Shown here: piece by piece, positions 14,390 to 23,193 of the stretch
Layout: the number at the start of each line of letters is the position of its first letter
How positions within the stretch are numbered: position 1 is the stretch's first letter
Assembly: GCA_903933585.1 (NCBI GenBank)
Contig: CAIZKO010000076.1
Coordinates: 1 to 48,366 of the forward strand
DNA from: an uncultured Actinomycetes bacterium
GTDB lineage: Bacteria > Actinomycetota > Actinomycetes > Nanopelagicales > Nanopelagicaceae
DNA length: 48,366 bases
Direction: 5' to 3'
Notes under the pieces: model-generated
Seen by the model: only the letters and a program-made list of their open reading frames with translations
Database searches by the model: none
Told to the model about the DNA's origin: nothing
Program-made: the position numbers and the translations under genes

Positions 14390-15750
14390 TGGCTAACGTT
14401 GGTAAGAGGCCGAAGCCAGAAGCCGCGCGTCTTTTAGTCTTTCATCTCTTGACTCAGGTCAATCGTCAGGGGGCATTTGCAAATTTACGCCTTCCAGAAC
14501 TTCTTGCTGAATCAAATTTGGAGGAGCGCGATCGCGCATTTGCAACGGAGCTCGGTTACGGGACGCTTCGGATGCAAGGTAAGCATGATGCTCTCATTAA
14601 GCGCCACATTGATAGACCTTTTGATGAGGTTGATCAAGGCATAGTTGACTTGCTCCGGATGGGTATTCACCAGGTTAAAGAGATGCGCGTTCCAGATCAT
14701 GCTGCGGTTAGTGAAACTGTAGAAGTTGCACGGGCCACCATTGGTGAATCGAAAGCCACCTTTGTCAATGCAATCCTGCGAAGAGCGAGCGCCGATCTAA
14801 CTTTTGAAAGTGATGCTTCGGAAATTGTTGACCCCAAGGCGCGATTAGCAACGCTCTTCTCGCACCCAGAGTGGATCATCTCCGCTTTCTACGACCAGCT
14901 TCAGGACTGGGGGAGCGTTGAAGAGATTTTGCGGGCTGATAACGCCCCGGCGAAACCTCATCTCATCGCATGGCCTGGACGAAGCACCATCGCAGAATTA
15001 ATTGAAGAAGGTGGAGAAGTTCTAGATTGGACTGAGAACGGCGTCCTCTCAGCAAAGATGCCAGGTGCATACCGGGCTGTTAAAGAGCGTCGGGCAGGTG
15101 TACAAGATCGCGGATCCCAATTGGTATCGCAAATATTTCTTAACACGGCAGAAGAAGTTGGTTCTGATGAAAGTCTGAGCTGGCTCGATATGTGCGCCGG
15201 GCCTGGAGGAAAGGCATCGGCGGTATTTACAGATCTGCTGATTCATCGTCCGCAGGACACTTTCATGGCAAACGAACCAAGCGAACATCGCGCTCGTCTC
15301 GTCTCGCATGTCATTCCAGTTGAGAATGTGATGATTCACTCCGGGCAAGAATTGCCTGCGCTAGGAGTGCATTACGACCGGATAATGATCGACGCTCCCT
15401 GTACTGGGCTCGGGGCGCTGCGCCGTAGGCCCGAAGCTCGATGGCGCCGCACGCCACAGGATCTTAAAGAGTTGGTCATGACACAGAAGGAACTTCTTAC
15501 ATCTGGACTGCAACTTCTTAATCCAGGCGGATTGCTCGCTTACGTGACCTGTTCGCCTCATCTCCTGGAGACCAAAGCCCAAGTCCTCGAGATCTTGCAT
15601 CGCAATAAAGATTTGGAGCTAGTCGATATCAAGCCCTACCTGCCCGAATCAGTGCCAGAACGAGTGGTCACACTTGATGGTGCTCTGCAATTGTGGACTC
15701 ACCTCGACGATTCAGATTCCATGTTCATGGCGCTCTTCACGCGAAAATAG
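14389..15750 (+). CDS. rsmB: 16S rRNA (cytosine-C5)-methyltransferase RsmB/Fmu
   Basis: GTG start; NusB-like N-terminus; LDMCAGPGGKASA, IDAPCTGLGALRRRPEARWRR, VTCSPH. Confidence 0.94.
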   Translation: MANVGKRPKPEAARLLVFHLLTQVNRQGAFANLRLPELLAESNLEERDRAFATELGYGTLRMQGKHDALIKRHIDRPFDEVDQGIVDLLRMGIHQVKEMRVPDHAAVSETVEVARATIGESKATFVNAILRRASADLTFESDASEIVDPKARLATLFSHPEWIISAFYDQLQDWGSVEEILRADNAPAKPHLIAWPGRSTIAELIEEGGEVLDWTENGVLSAKMPGAYRAVKERRAGVQDRGSQLVSQIFLNTAEEVGSDESLSWLDMCAGPGGKASAVFTDLLIHRPQDTFMANEPSEHRARLVSHVIPVENVMIHSGQELPALGVHYDRIMIDAPCTGLGALRRRPEARWRRTPQDLKELVMTQKELLTSGLQLLNPGGLLAYVTCSPHLLETKAQVLEILHRNKDLELVDIKPYLPESVPERVVTLDGALQLWTHLDDSDSMFMALFTRK

Positions 15751-15770
15751 CCGCTGAGTAGAGTTGACCC

Positions 15771-16427
15771 ATGACTGTCCGTATCTGCCCTAGCATCCTC
15801 AACGCCGACCGCACGCGACTGCTCGAAGAGATCGATCGAGTCGCTACAGCTGATCTACTTCATCTAGATGTCATGGATAACATCTTCGTGCCAAATCAAA
15901 CATTCTCAATCACAGAGTGTCGAGAGATCATCGCGCATTCGAAGATACCTGTTGACTCGCACCTGATGATCGCCAATCCAGATGACGATGCGATCTTGTA
16001 TGCAGAAGCCGGAAGCGCCAGCGTTACCTTTCATTTCGAAGCGAGCCAAAATCCGAGAGCAACTATCAAAGTGCTGAAGGAATCTGGTGTCCGTGTTGGA
16101 CTTGCGATTAAGCCGAAGACCACTTTTGAAGCAATAGCTGATCTCCTGGAAGAGATTGACATGCTTCTGGTCATGACCGTTGAACCGGGATTTGGCGGAC
16201 AGAGTTTTATGTCCGATCAACTTCCCAAGATTGAAAGCGCCAGAGCCGCTATTGGAGCACTAACGGGAGTTCTTCCCTGGCTTCAGGTCGATGGTGGCAT
16301 CTCCCTAGAAACTATCTCCCTTGCGGCCCGGGCGGGGGCTGACACCTTTGTCGCGGGAAGCGCCATCTACAAAGCGTCAAATCCAGCTGAGATGATCTCT
16401 ATCCTGAGAGTTGCCGCAGACTTTTGA
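15771..16427 (+). CDS. rpe: Ribulose-phosphate 3-epimerase
   Basis: CPSILNADRTRLLEEI, LHLDVMDNIFVPNQTF, TVEPGFGGQSF, QVDGGIS. Confidence 0.97.
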   Translation: MTVRICPSILNADRTRLLEEIDRVATADLLHLDVMDNIFVPNQTFSITECREIIAHSKIPVDSHLMIANPDDDAILYAEAGSASVTFHFEASQNPRATIKVLKESGVRVGLAIKPKTTFEAIADLLEEIDMLLVMTVEPGFGGQSFMSDQLPKIESARAAIGALTGVLPWLQVDGGISLETISLAARAGADTFVAGSAIYKASNPAEMISILRVAADF

Positions 16428-16468
16428 GTTTCGGCAGGGCAGCTTTCCCTGCATATGTGATAATTACC

Positions 16469-16602
16469 CCACGTTGTTCCGGGGTCGGTGTAATTCCGAA
16501 CCGGCGGTTAAAGTCCGCGACCCGATTGCATCCAGTAATCGGTGGATTTGGCGAAATTCCAAAACCGACGGTTAAAGTCCGGATGAGAGGGACACGTAAA
16601 GG
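16469..16602 (+). promoter_or_regulatory. FMN riboswitch (RFN element) aptamer
   Basis: gggtcggtgtaattccgaaccggcggttaaagtccgcgaccc ... cggtggatttggcgaaattccaaaaccgacggttaaagtccggatgagag matches RFN conserved core; lies before a PnuC-type transporter. Confidence 0.93.
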
Positions 16603-16683
16603 TTTGATTCATCGTTGAATCACGCCTTGATGTGGCTACCCCGGAGTATGCGCTGAAACTAACGCAAAAAGGGGGATCAACCA

Positions 16684-17367
16684 ATGTCAGTCATTCACTG
16701 GCTTTTCAATGCACAAGTTCATTTCGGAAATAAATATACCCAGGCAATTTACTGGAAAGAGATCATCGGGAACATCTTCGGATTAGGAAGCGCCCTGCTC
16801 GGAATGCGACGCAAGATGTGGGCCTGGCCCATCGGAATCATCGGCAATGTACTTCTATTTACGCTCTTCATAGGAAGTATGTGGGATCCTCATCAGACAA
16901 GTCGGATCATGCTCGGCCAGGCAGGTCGTCAACTTCTCTTGATCGCAGTCAGTCTTTACGGCTGGCAGATGTGGACTCGAAACCGTCGGAAATCTGCGGA
17001 CTCGAGCAAACCACCTGTAGCGATCCGTTGGACTACCAGCAGGGAGAGGATGGCTCTCGTACCAGCAACGATTGCTTTCTACTTTGCTACCTTCTTCACC
17101 ATCACGGCTATTGGCGGCTCCTGGAATATTGCAGCAGATTCGTGGATCTTCACGGGTACCGCACTAGCCACCTATGGGTTGGCACGCGGGTACGTGGAGT
17201 TCTGGCTCGTCTGGATCGCTGTAGATGCAGTGGGCGTTCCTCTCGATATTCGCGGTCATTACTACCCGACGGCATTTATGTATCTCCTATATGGCGCCTT
17301 CGTTATCTGGGGATTCATCACGTGGCTGCTCGTGGCCAAGCGGGAAAAGGAAGCACTTCCTGCATAA
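16684..17367 (+). CDS. PnuC-family transporter, likely riboflavin importer (RibM/PnuX type)
   Basis: PnuC-like TM protein (EIIGNIFGLGSALLGMRRKMWAWPIGIIGNVLLF); controlled by FMN riboswitch. Confidence 0.88.
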   Translation: MSVIHWLFNAQVHFGNKYTQAIYWKEIIGNIFGLGSALLGMRRKMWAWPIGIIGNVLLFTLFIGSMWDPHQTSRIMLGQAGRQLLLIAVSLYGWQMWTRNRRKSADSSKPPVAIRWTTSRERMALVPATIAFYFATFFTITAIGGSWNIAADSWIFTGTALATYGLARGYVEFWLVWIAVDAVGVPLDIRGHYYPTAFMYLLYGAFVIWGFITWLLVAKREKEALPA

Positions 17368-17401
17368 TCGCGCACGAGCGGGGGAGATCGCCAATTAGAA
17401 T

Positions 17402-17671
17402 ATGGCAATGAAATCCTTTGATGAACTGTGGATAGAGCTCAACGAGAAGGCCCAAACACGGCCGCCGGGCTCCTCCACAGTGAGCGCATTGGATGACGGC
17501 ATTCATGCCATGGGAAAGAAGATCATTGAAGAAGCTGGCGAGGTTTGGCTAGCCGCTGAACACGAGAGCGATGAAGCCTTAGCCCTGGAAATTTCCCAAT
17601 TGCTCTACCGCTTGCAAGTGTTGATGATCGCACGCGGAATTTCACCCGCTGATGTGTACAAAGTTCTGTAA
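17402..17671 (+). CDS. hisE: Phosphoribosyl-ATP pyrophosphatase
   Basis: [38 protein letters not shown]; precedes hisG. Confidence 0.94.
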   Translation: MAMKSFDELWIELNEKAQTRPPGSSTVSALDDGIHAMGKKIIEEAGEVWLAAEHESDEALALEISQLLYRLQVLMIARGISPADVYKVL

Positions 17672-17688
17672 GAGATCGAGGAGAAGAG

Positions 17689-18534
17689 ATGCTTAAAGTA
17701 GCAATTCCCAACAAGGGATCCCTCTCGGACTCCGCAATCGCGATGCTTAAAGAGGCTGGCTACCGACAACGTACTGACTCACGCGATCTGACACTTATCG
17801 ATCCAGAAAATGATATTGAGTTCTACTACCTCCGCCCTCGAGACATCGCTGTCTATGTTGCGAGCGGAGAATTAGAAGTTGGCATAACCGGTCGCGACCT
17901 TCTTATCGATAGTGGGGCCGTAGCAACCGAAGTACTCGCCCTTGATTTCGGGAAGAGCACCTTCCGCTTTGCCGCTCCTATTGGCAACTCTTTTACCGAG
18001 AGCAGCCTGGCGGGTAAGCGAATCGCAACGGCCTATCCAGGATTAGTCGCTAGTCACTTCAAGAAGGCTGGAATAGCGGTCGACCTCGTTCGCCTGGATG
18101 GAGCGGTCGAAAGTTCAGTACGTCTGGGTGTGGCCGATGCAATCGCCGACGTGGTATCCACGGGCGGCACATTGCGCCAAGCCGGTCTATCTACTTTCGG
18201 CGAAGCAATTCTCCACAGTGAAGCAATTCTTATCGAACGACCATCAACTCTGCGCTCCACAGAGGTCGAAACGCTGCTGCGTCGCTTGCAAGGCGTAGTA
18301 ATTGCGCGTCAATATGTCTTGGTTGATTATGATGTTAAATCTGAATTCCTCGATGCGGCCTGTGCGCTAACACCCGGCATCGAATCTCCAACTATCTCGC
18401 CTTTACAGCGAAGTGATTGGAATGCCGTGCGAGCGATGGTAAAACGGAGCGATATCAATCGAATAATGGACGATCTCTGGAAGGTCGGAGCGCGTGGGAT
18501 CTTGGTGACGGATATTCATGCCTGCCGACTCTAA
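17689..18534 (+). CDS. hisG: ATP phosphoribosyltransferase (long form)
   Basis: LKVAIPNKGSLSDSAIAML, LEVGITGRDLL, ADVVSTGGTLRQAGL. Confidence 0.96.
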   Translation: MLKVAIPNKGSLSDSAIAMLKEAGYRQRTDSRDLTLIDPENDIEFYYLRPRDIAVYVASGELEVGITGRDLLIDSGAVATEVLALDFGKSTFRFAAPIGNSFTESSLAGKRIATAYPGLVASHFKKAGIAVDLVRLDGAVESSVRLGVADAIADVVSTGGTLRQAGLSTFGEAILHSEAILIERPSTLRSTEVETLLRRLQGVVIARQYVLVDYDVKSEFLDAACALTPGIESPTISPLQRSDWNAVRAMVKRSDINRIMDDLWKVGARGILVTDIHACRL

Positions 18535-18537
18535 TTT

Positions 18538-19182
18538 CTAGTTATTAGAGAGCTCCATCAACCTAAGTACCTGAAGAAGATCGCCATCATTTATCGTGAA
18601 CATGGCAGCAGCCTGCACTTTTGGCTTCGCATTAAAGGCGATGCTCAATCCAGCGATCTCCATCATCCCTATGTCGTTCGCTCCGTCTCCAACGGCTACC
18701 GTTTGCTCCAATGGAATGGCAATCTGGAGCGCAATCTCCTTTAAGAAGGCGGCCTTTGCGGCTCGATCAATAACTGCTCCAATAGTTCTTCCGGTGAGAA
18801 AACCATCGATGCTCTCTAAGTGATTGGCGCGAAAGTAGTCAACTCCCACCGAGCGCATGATCGGGTGAATAATGTTTTCAAATCCGCCAGATACAACGGC
18901 AACTTTGTGGCCATCTGCGTGAAGTCGATCGACCATCTCCTGGGCACCTCGAGAGAGCGAGATCTCTCGACGCACCTGGTCGAAGATCTCCACTGGCAAT
19001 CCTTTAAGGAGCGCCACGCGCTCGGCGAGAGATGAGCTGAAATCCACATCACCGCGCATAGAGCGCTCTGTAATCTCCGCAACTTCATCTCCGACTCCAG
19101 CATGAGCTGCTAGTAGATCGATGACCTCCTGTTGGATAAAAGTGGAATCCATATCAAGAACCACTAGTCGTTGCGGACTCAT
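18538..19182 (-). CDS. serB: Phosphoserine phosphatase (HAD domain)
   Basis: VLDMDSTFIQQEVIDLLA, VVSGGFENIIHPI, VAVGDGANDIGMMEIAGLSIAFNAKPKVQAAA. Confidence 0.95.
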   Translation of the reverse strand: MSPQRLVVLDMDSTFIQQEVIDLLAAHAGVGDEVAEITERSMRGDVDFSSSLAERVALLKGLPVEIFDQVRREISLSRGAQEMVDRLHADGHKVAVVSGGFENIIHPIMRSVGVDYFRANHLESIDGFLTGRTIGAVIDRAAKAAFLKEIALQIAIPLEQTVAVGDGANDIGMMEIAGLSIAFNAKPKVQAAAMFTINDGDLLQVLRLMELSNN

Positions 19183-19191
19183 GAGAAGCCC

Positions 19192-19458
19192 CTAGACCTC
19201 TTCGGAGTAATCAATGGCAAGATCGAATCCCGAGCTCTCTCCAAATGCGAGGAGATCGGCCTCTATTGCCCGAACATGAGCAGGGTCACATGTGATCAAG
19301 AGACCAATAATCAATCGTCCGCGAAGGGCGATCTTCTGAAGATCCACGATCGCGAGCGAAAAGGGTTCTAATACGGCGCGAAGCGAGGCTTCCACCCCGG
19401 GCTCATCATTCGCTGAGAGCAGGATGAGGGCGTTGAAGTCATTTTGGAGAGCAGGCAT
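19192..19458 (-). CDS. Stand-alone ACT-domain protein (detached SerB N-terminal domain)
   Basis: 88 aa ACT-like fold (ALILLSANDEPGVEASLRAVLEPFSLAIVDLQKIAL); immediately upstream of and in frame with serB, separated by TAG. Confidence 0.75.
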   Translation of the reverse strand: MPALQNDFNALILLSANDEPGVEASLRAVLEPFSLAIVDLQKIALRGRLIIGLLITCDPAHVRAIEADLLAFGESSGFDLAIDYSEEV

Positions 19459-19508
19459 GAGGCGAAGATTAGCCTGTAAGAGCGGATGAAAGGGTATCTT
19501 TCACCATT

Positions 19509-20297
19509 GTGAGCCTCGTATTAGATCTGCAGGACGTTTCTGTTATTCGGGACGGCGCAACGATTTTAGGTCCGCTCTCCTGGAAGGTCTCTACCGGGGA
19601 ACGTTGGGTAGTCCTGGGCCCGAATGGCGCCGGTAAAAGCACGCTCTTCGCACTTGCTGGATCCATCATCCATCCGACAAAGGGCCAGGTATCAATCCTG
19701 GATTCACAAATGGGTAGAACGGATGTTTTCGAACTTCGCCCTCGTATCGGAATGACCTCCAATGCAATTGTTGAGCTGATTCCTGAAGAGGAAAGCGTGA
19801 TGAATGTTGTCATGACATCGGCGTATGCGATTGTGGGTCGATGGCAGGAAAGTTACGACCTTTGGGATGAGTCGCGTGCGCTTAGCCTTCTGACAATTCT
19901 TGGAGTGCGTGCACTCAAGGAACGTACCTTTGGAACGCTGAGTGAAGGAGAGAAGAAGCGTGTTCTTATCGCGCGCGCTCTGATGCCAAATCCAGAACTC
20001 CTTTTACTCGATGAGCCGGCCGCCGGATTGGATCTAGGGGGACGCGAAGATTTGTTACACCGCTTAAATGCTCTGGCGCTGGACCCAGCAAGCCCTGCAA
20101 CCATCATCGTTACGCACCACGTGGAAGAGATTCCGCAAGGAACGACGCATTGCCTCCTTTTAAGCGATGGACTTGTCGTTGCCCAGGGGGAACTTAAAGC
20201 GGTGCTTACCTCACAGAATCTGTCGATTGCATATGACATTGCGATAGAGGTGCAAGAAGATAGCGGTCGATATTTCGCCCGCGCCAGCGATCGATAG
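19509..20297 (+). CDS. ABC transporter ATP-binding protein
   Basis: GTG start; Walker A GPNGAGKST, signature LSEGEKKRVLIARAL, Walker B LLLLDEPAAGLD. Confidence 0.93.
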   Translation: MSLVLDLQDVSVIRDGATILGPLSWKVSTGERWVVLGPNGAGKSTLFALAGSIIHPTKGQVSILDSQMGRTDVFELRPRIGMTSNAIVELIPEEESVMNVVMTSAYAIVGRWQESYDLWDESRALSLLTILGVRALKERTFGTLSEGEKKRVLIARALMPNPELLLLDEPAAGLDLGGREDLLHRLNALALDPASPATIIVTHHVEEIPQGTTHCLLLSDGLVVAQGELKAVLTSQNLSIAYDIAIEVQEDSGRYFARASDR

Positions 20298-20305
20298 GGG
20301 AGAAG

Positions 20306-21166
20306 ATGTTTCATTTCACATTTTTGCAAGCGGGAATTACCGGACTGATCCAGGGAATTACTGAGCTCTTTCCCATTTCGAGTCTGGGCCACGCGGTTTT
20401 AGTTCCAGCTTGGTTGGGAGGCTCATGGCGAGAATTCTCAAATACACCGCAGTACCTGCTCATCGCAGTCGCCTTCCACCTAGCCAGCGCCGTAGCGCTC
20501 TTTATCGTCTTCGCTCCACGTTGGATTGCGATCCTTCGTTCAGTTATATCCTGGAAGAAAGGCTCTGCAAATTTCAAACTCTTCTGGCTGTTAGTTTTCG
20601 GAACACTTCCCGTGGGTCTCATAGGCGTAGCGTTTAATAATTTCTTTCAACGCAATTTTCAAAAGCCACTGGCCGCCGCAATCTTCCTGGCAATCAATGG
20701 ATTAATCCTCTTGAGCACAGAAAGACTTACTTCGAGAAGGCACGCCCACACAGTTCCTGCTGATCAAAATCTGGCCATCATTGAGCGGGTATCTCCTGGG
20801 CAGGCTCTCGTCATCGGGGTCGGTCAGAGCGCCGCACTCTTTGCTGGTATTAGTAGATTTGGTATTACTGTCTCGGCTGGAATGCTTCGCGGACTCTCTC
20901 GTTCGGTCGCGGCTGATTTCGCTTTCCTGCTCTCATTCCCGGTAATTCTTGGAGCTTCCATTGTTAAATTGCCAAAACTTGGCCACGGCGCATTAGCTGG
21001 GTCATATGGAGCCCTCACTTTTGGAGCGGCGGTCGCCTTCGTCGCGACGATCTTCAGCGTCAAAGTTCTCACGCGTTGGTTTAAGAGTAATTCGTTGCGT
21101 CCGTTCGCCGCATATTGCCTCGTCGTAGGTCTGATTTCGATTATCAAGTTTGGCTTCATAAACTAA
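20306..21166 (+). CDS. uppP: Undecaprenyl-diphosphatase (BacA/UppP family, variant motifs)
   Basis: QGITELFPISSLGHAVL; second motif FAGISRFGITVSAGMLRGLSRSVAADFAFLLSFP; polytopic membrane protein. Confidence 0.85.
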   Translation: MFHFTFLQAGITGLIQGITELFPISSLGHAVLVPAWLGGSWREFSNTPQYLLIAVAFHLASAVALFIVFAPRWIAILRSVISWKKGSANFKLFWLLVFGTLPVGLIGVAFNNFFQRNFQKPLAAAIFLAINGLILLSTERLTSRRHAHTVPADQNLAIIERVSPGQALVIGVGQSAALFAGISRFGITVSAGMLRGLSRSVAADFAFLLSFPVILGASIVKLPKLGHGALAGSYGALTFGAAVAFVATIFSVKVLTRWFKSNSLRPFAAYCLVVGLISIIKFGFIN

Positions 21167-21900
21167 TGTTCGTTGGACTTGGTACCGTAATAAATATCGG
21201 GACCATCATCCTAGGTTCGTCGCTCGGAATTCTGGGCGGTGCGCGTTTTCCGCAGAAATTACGAGTGATCATCATGGACGTACTCGGATGCGTCACGCTC
21301 ATCAATGCGGCTGATAATGTAAAGAGCGTCTGGTCGCATTCCTTTTTATCTGCAGTGCCAACTGGCTGGACCACCCTGGGTACTCTCGCTGCCCTTATTC
21401 TGGGGGGAGTAGTGGGTTACCTCTTGCATATAGAGGATCGTCTGGAGAAATTTGGGTTGAACATCAAGTCGCGCTTTGGAAGTCACGATAAAGGATTATT
21501 TCTTGAGGGCTTCATGGCCGCCTCCTTGCTCTTTGCGATCGGTCCCCTGGCGATCCTCGGTAGCGTCAGCGATGGCATGCACACGGGAATTCAGCAGCTC
21601 GTATTGAAAAGCACGCTCGATGGCTTCGCGGCAGTGGCATTTGCAACGACATTTGGGTGGGGAATCGCCTTCGCCGCCATCCCAGTTGCTATCTATCAAT
21701 TTGGCTGGACCGCAATTGGATTCTTCCTAGGAAATATCTTGACTCAATACCAGGTGCAATCTCTCACGGCCGTGGGAGGAGTCCTACTCTTCGGAATTGG
21801 ATTGCGCCTTCTTAACATCAAGATAATTGCGATAGGTGATCTACTGCCCGCCTTGATCTTTGCGCCGCTCGTTGCTTTAGCGGCGCATCAATTTATCTGA
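21166..21900 (+). CDS. DUF554 family membrane protein
   Basis: MFVGLGTVINIGTIILGSSLGILGG typical of DUF554; start overlaps uppP stop (TAATG); ORF-track start at 21115 is probably too far upstream. Confidence 0.85.
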   Translation: MFVGLGTVINIGTIILGSSLGILGGARFPQKLRVIIMDVLGCVTLINAADNVKSVWSHSFLSAVPTGWTTLGTLAALILGGVVGYLLHIEDRLEKFGLNIKSRFGSHDKGLFLEGFMAASLLFAIGPLAILGSVSDGMHTGIQQLVLKSTLDGFAAVAFATTFGWGIAFAAIPVAIYQFGWTAIGFFLGNILTQYQVQSLTAVGGVLLFGIGLRLLNIKIIAIGDLLPALIFAPLVALAAHQFI

Positions 21901-21902
21901 GA

Positions 21903-22943
21903 TTAAAAGGTAGAAGCATCAATGACGAAGCGATACTTAACATCGCTCGCAACTGTACGTTCATACGCTTCGTTGATGTAGTCGGCTTTAATAATTTCCA
22001 CATCACTGAGGATGTTCTTCTCTGAGCAGAAATTCAACATCTCTTGAAGCTCCGGCAATCCACCAATCATCGATCCGGCCAGGGATCGGCGTAGACGCAA
22101 TAAGTTAAAGGCACTCACCTCGTATGGTTCGCCAGGCAGACCGATAACAACGAGAGTCCCATTTAACTTGAGTAGGCCGAGATAGAGATTGATCTCCAAC
22201 TTCGCTGAAACGGTGTTGAGGATGAGGTCGAAGCTCTCCTTGAGCCCCTCGAATACAGCCGGATCCTTAGTGACAACGAAGTGCTCTGCTCCCATGCGTT
22301 TTGCATCGGCCTCTTTTGAAGCAGAGTGCGAGAAGACTGTGACTTCGGCGCCCATAGCCGCTGCAAATTTGACGCCCATGTGCCCCAGTCCGCCAAGCCC
22401 GATGACGGCCACCTTGGTTCCAGGACCGGCCTTCCAATGGCGCAGGGGTGAATAGAGGGTGATTCCCGCGCAGAGCAAAGGGGCGACGCCAGAAAGTTCT
22501 AGATTTGCGGGAACCAAGACCGCATAGTCTTGGTCGATCACATACTTGTTGGAGTACCCGCCTAGCGCAACGGTCACCCCGTCTCTTTCATATCCGTTGT
22601 AAGTCCCCGTCATCCCGTCCAGGCAGTATTGCTGTTGACCGGCTAGGCAGTTCTCGCAGGTGCGGCAGGAATCAATAAAAACTCCTACGCCGACCTGATC
22701 CCCGATAGCGAACTTAGTGACGGCGCTACCAACAGCGGTGACTACACCTACGATCTCGTGACCGGGCACCATGGGGAATATCGCAGACCCCCACTCTTCG
22801 CGAGCCTGATGAATATCTGAGTGACAGATTCCAGAGAACTTAATATCAAATGCGATATCTCCCGCTCTCAATTCGCGTCTCTCAAATGCGAAGGGTTGAA
22901 GGGGAGTATTTGCTGCTAAGGCTGCATATCCACGAGTTTCCAT
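21903..22943 (-). CDS. Zn-dependent alcohol dehydrogenase (cinnamyl alcohol dehydrogenase-like)
   Basis: GICHSDIHQAREEWG, GHEIVGVV, four-Cys structural Zn site CRTCENCLAGQQQYC, GLGGLGHMGVKFA. Confidence 0.93.
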   Translation of the reverse strand: METRGYAALAANTPLQPFAFERRELRAGDIAFDIKFSGICHSDIHQAREEWGSAIFPMVPGHEIVGVVTAVGSAVTKFAIGDQVGVGVFIDSCRTCENCLAGQQQYCLDGMTGTYNGYERDGVTVALGGYSNKYVIDQDYAVLVPANLELSGVAPLLCAGITLYSPLRHWKAGPGTKVAVIGLGGLGHMGVKFAAAMGAEVTVFSHSASKEADAKRMGAEHFVVTKDPAVFEGLKESFDLILNTVSAKLEINLYLGLLKLNGTLVVIGLPGEPYEVSAFNLLRLRRSLAGSMIGGLPELQEMLNFCSEKNILSDVEIIKADYINEAYERTVASDVKYRFVIDASTF

Positions 22944-23013
22944 GGGGCGAAAAGTACCTTAGTTGACGGAAATATTCCCAAGGAACTTTGGTGAGGGGTT
23001 TTCTTCTTACTTG

Positions 23014-23097
23014 TGTCCGAGAAGGGAGTTGAACCCTCAAGCCCTTGCGGGCACTAACACCTCAAGCTAGCGCGTCTGCCAATTCCGCCACCCGGAC
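23014..23097 (-). tRNA. tRNA-Leu (anticodon GAG), no encoded CCA
   Basis: Reverse complement gtccgggtggcggaattggcagacgcgctagcttgaggtgttagtgcccgcaagggcttgagggttcaactcccttctcggaca; 7-bp acceptor GTCCGGG/CTCGGAC (one G-U pair), anticodon arm CTAGC-TTGAGGT-GTTAG, long variable arm, TTCAACTC T loop. Confidence 0.95.
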
Positions 23098-23193
23098 CGG
23101 TGCAGCCATTGAACCCTACGTGGGATCGGCTGAGTGAGTAAGGATACCAAAACAATCTTGGTCAAGTTGCCACCGCTAGGGCAGAATGAGGGG

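Noticed and set aside
16424-16618. 64-aa ORF downstream of rpe
   Set aside because: Lies over the FMN riboswitch; no recognisable protein family, so the RNA explanation is preferred.
16818-17411. 197-aa ORF in another frame over the PnuC-type gene
   Set aside because: The overlapping frame encodes a clear PnuC-family membrane protein with RBS and riboswitch context; this one has low-complexity S/R/L content.
23014-23097. tRNA-Leu as an integration site for a mobile element
   Set aside because: Flanked by ordinary metabolic genes; no integrase, direct repeat or composition shift seen nearby.
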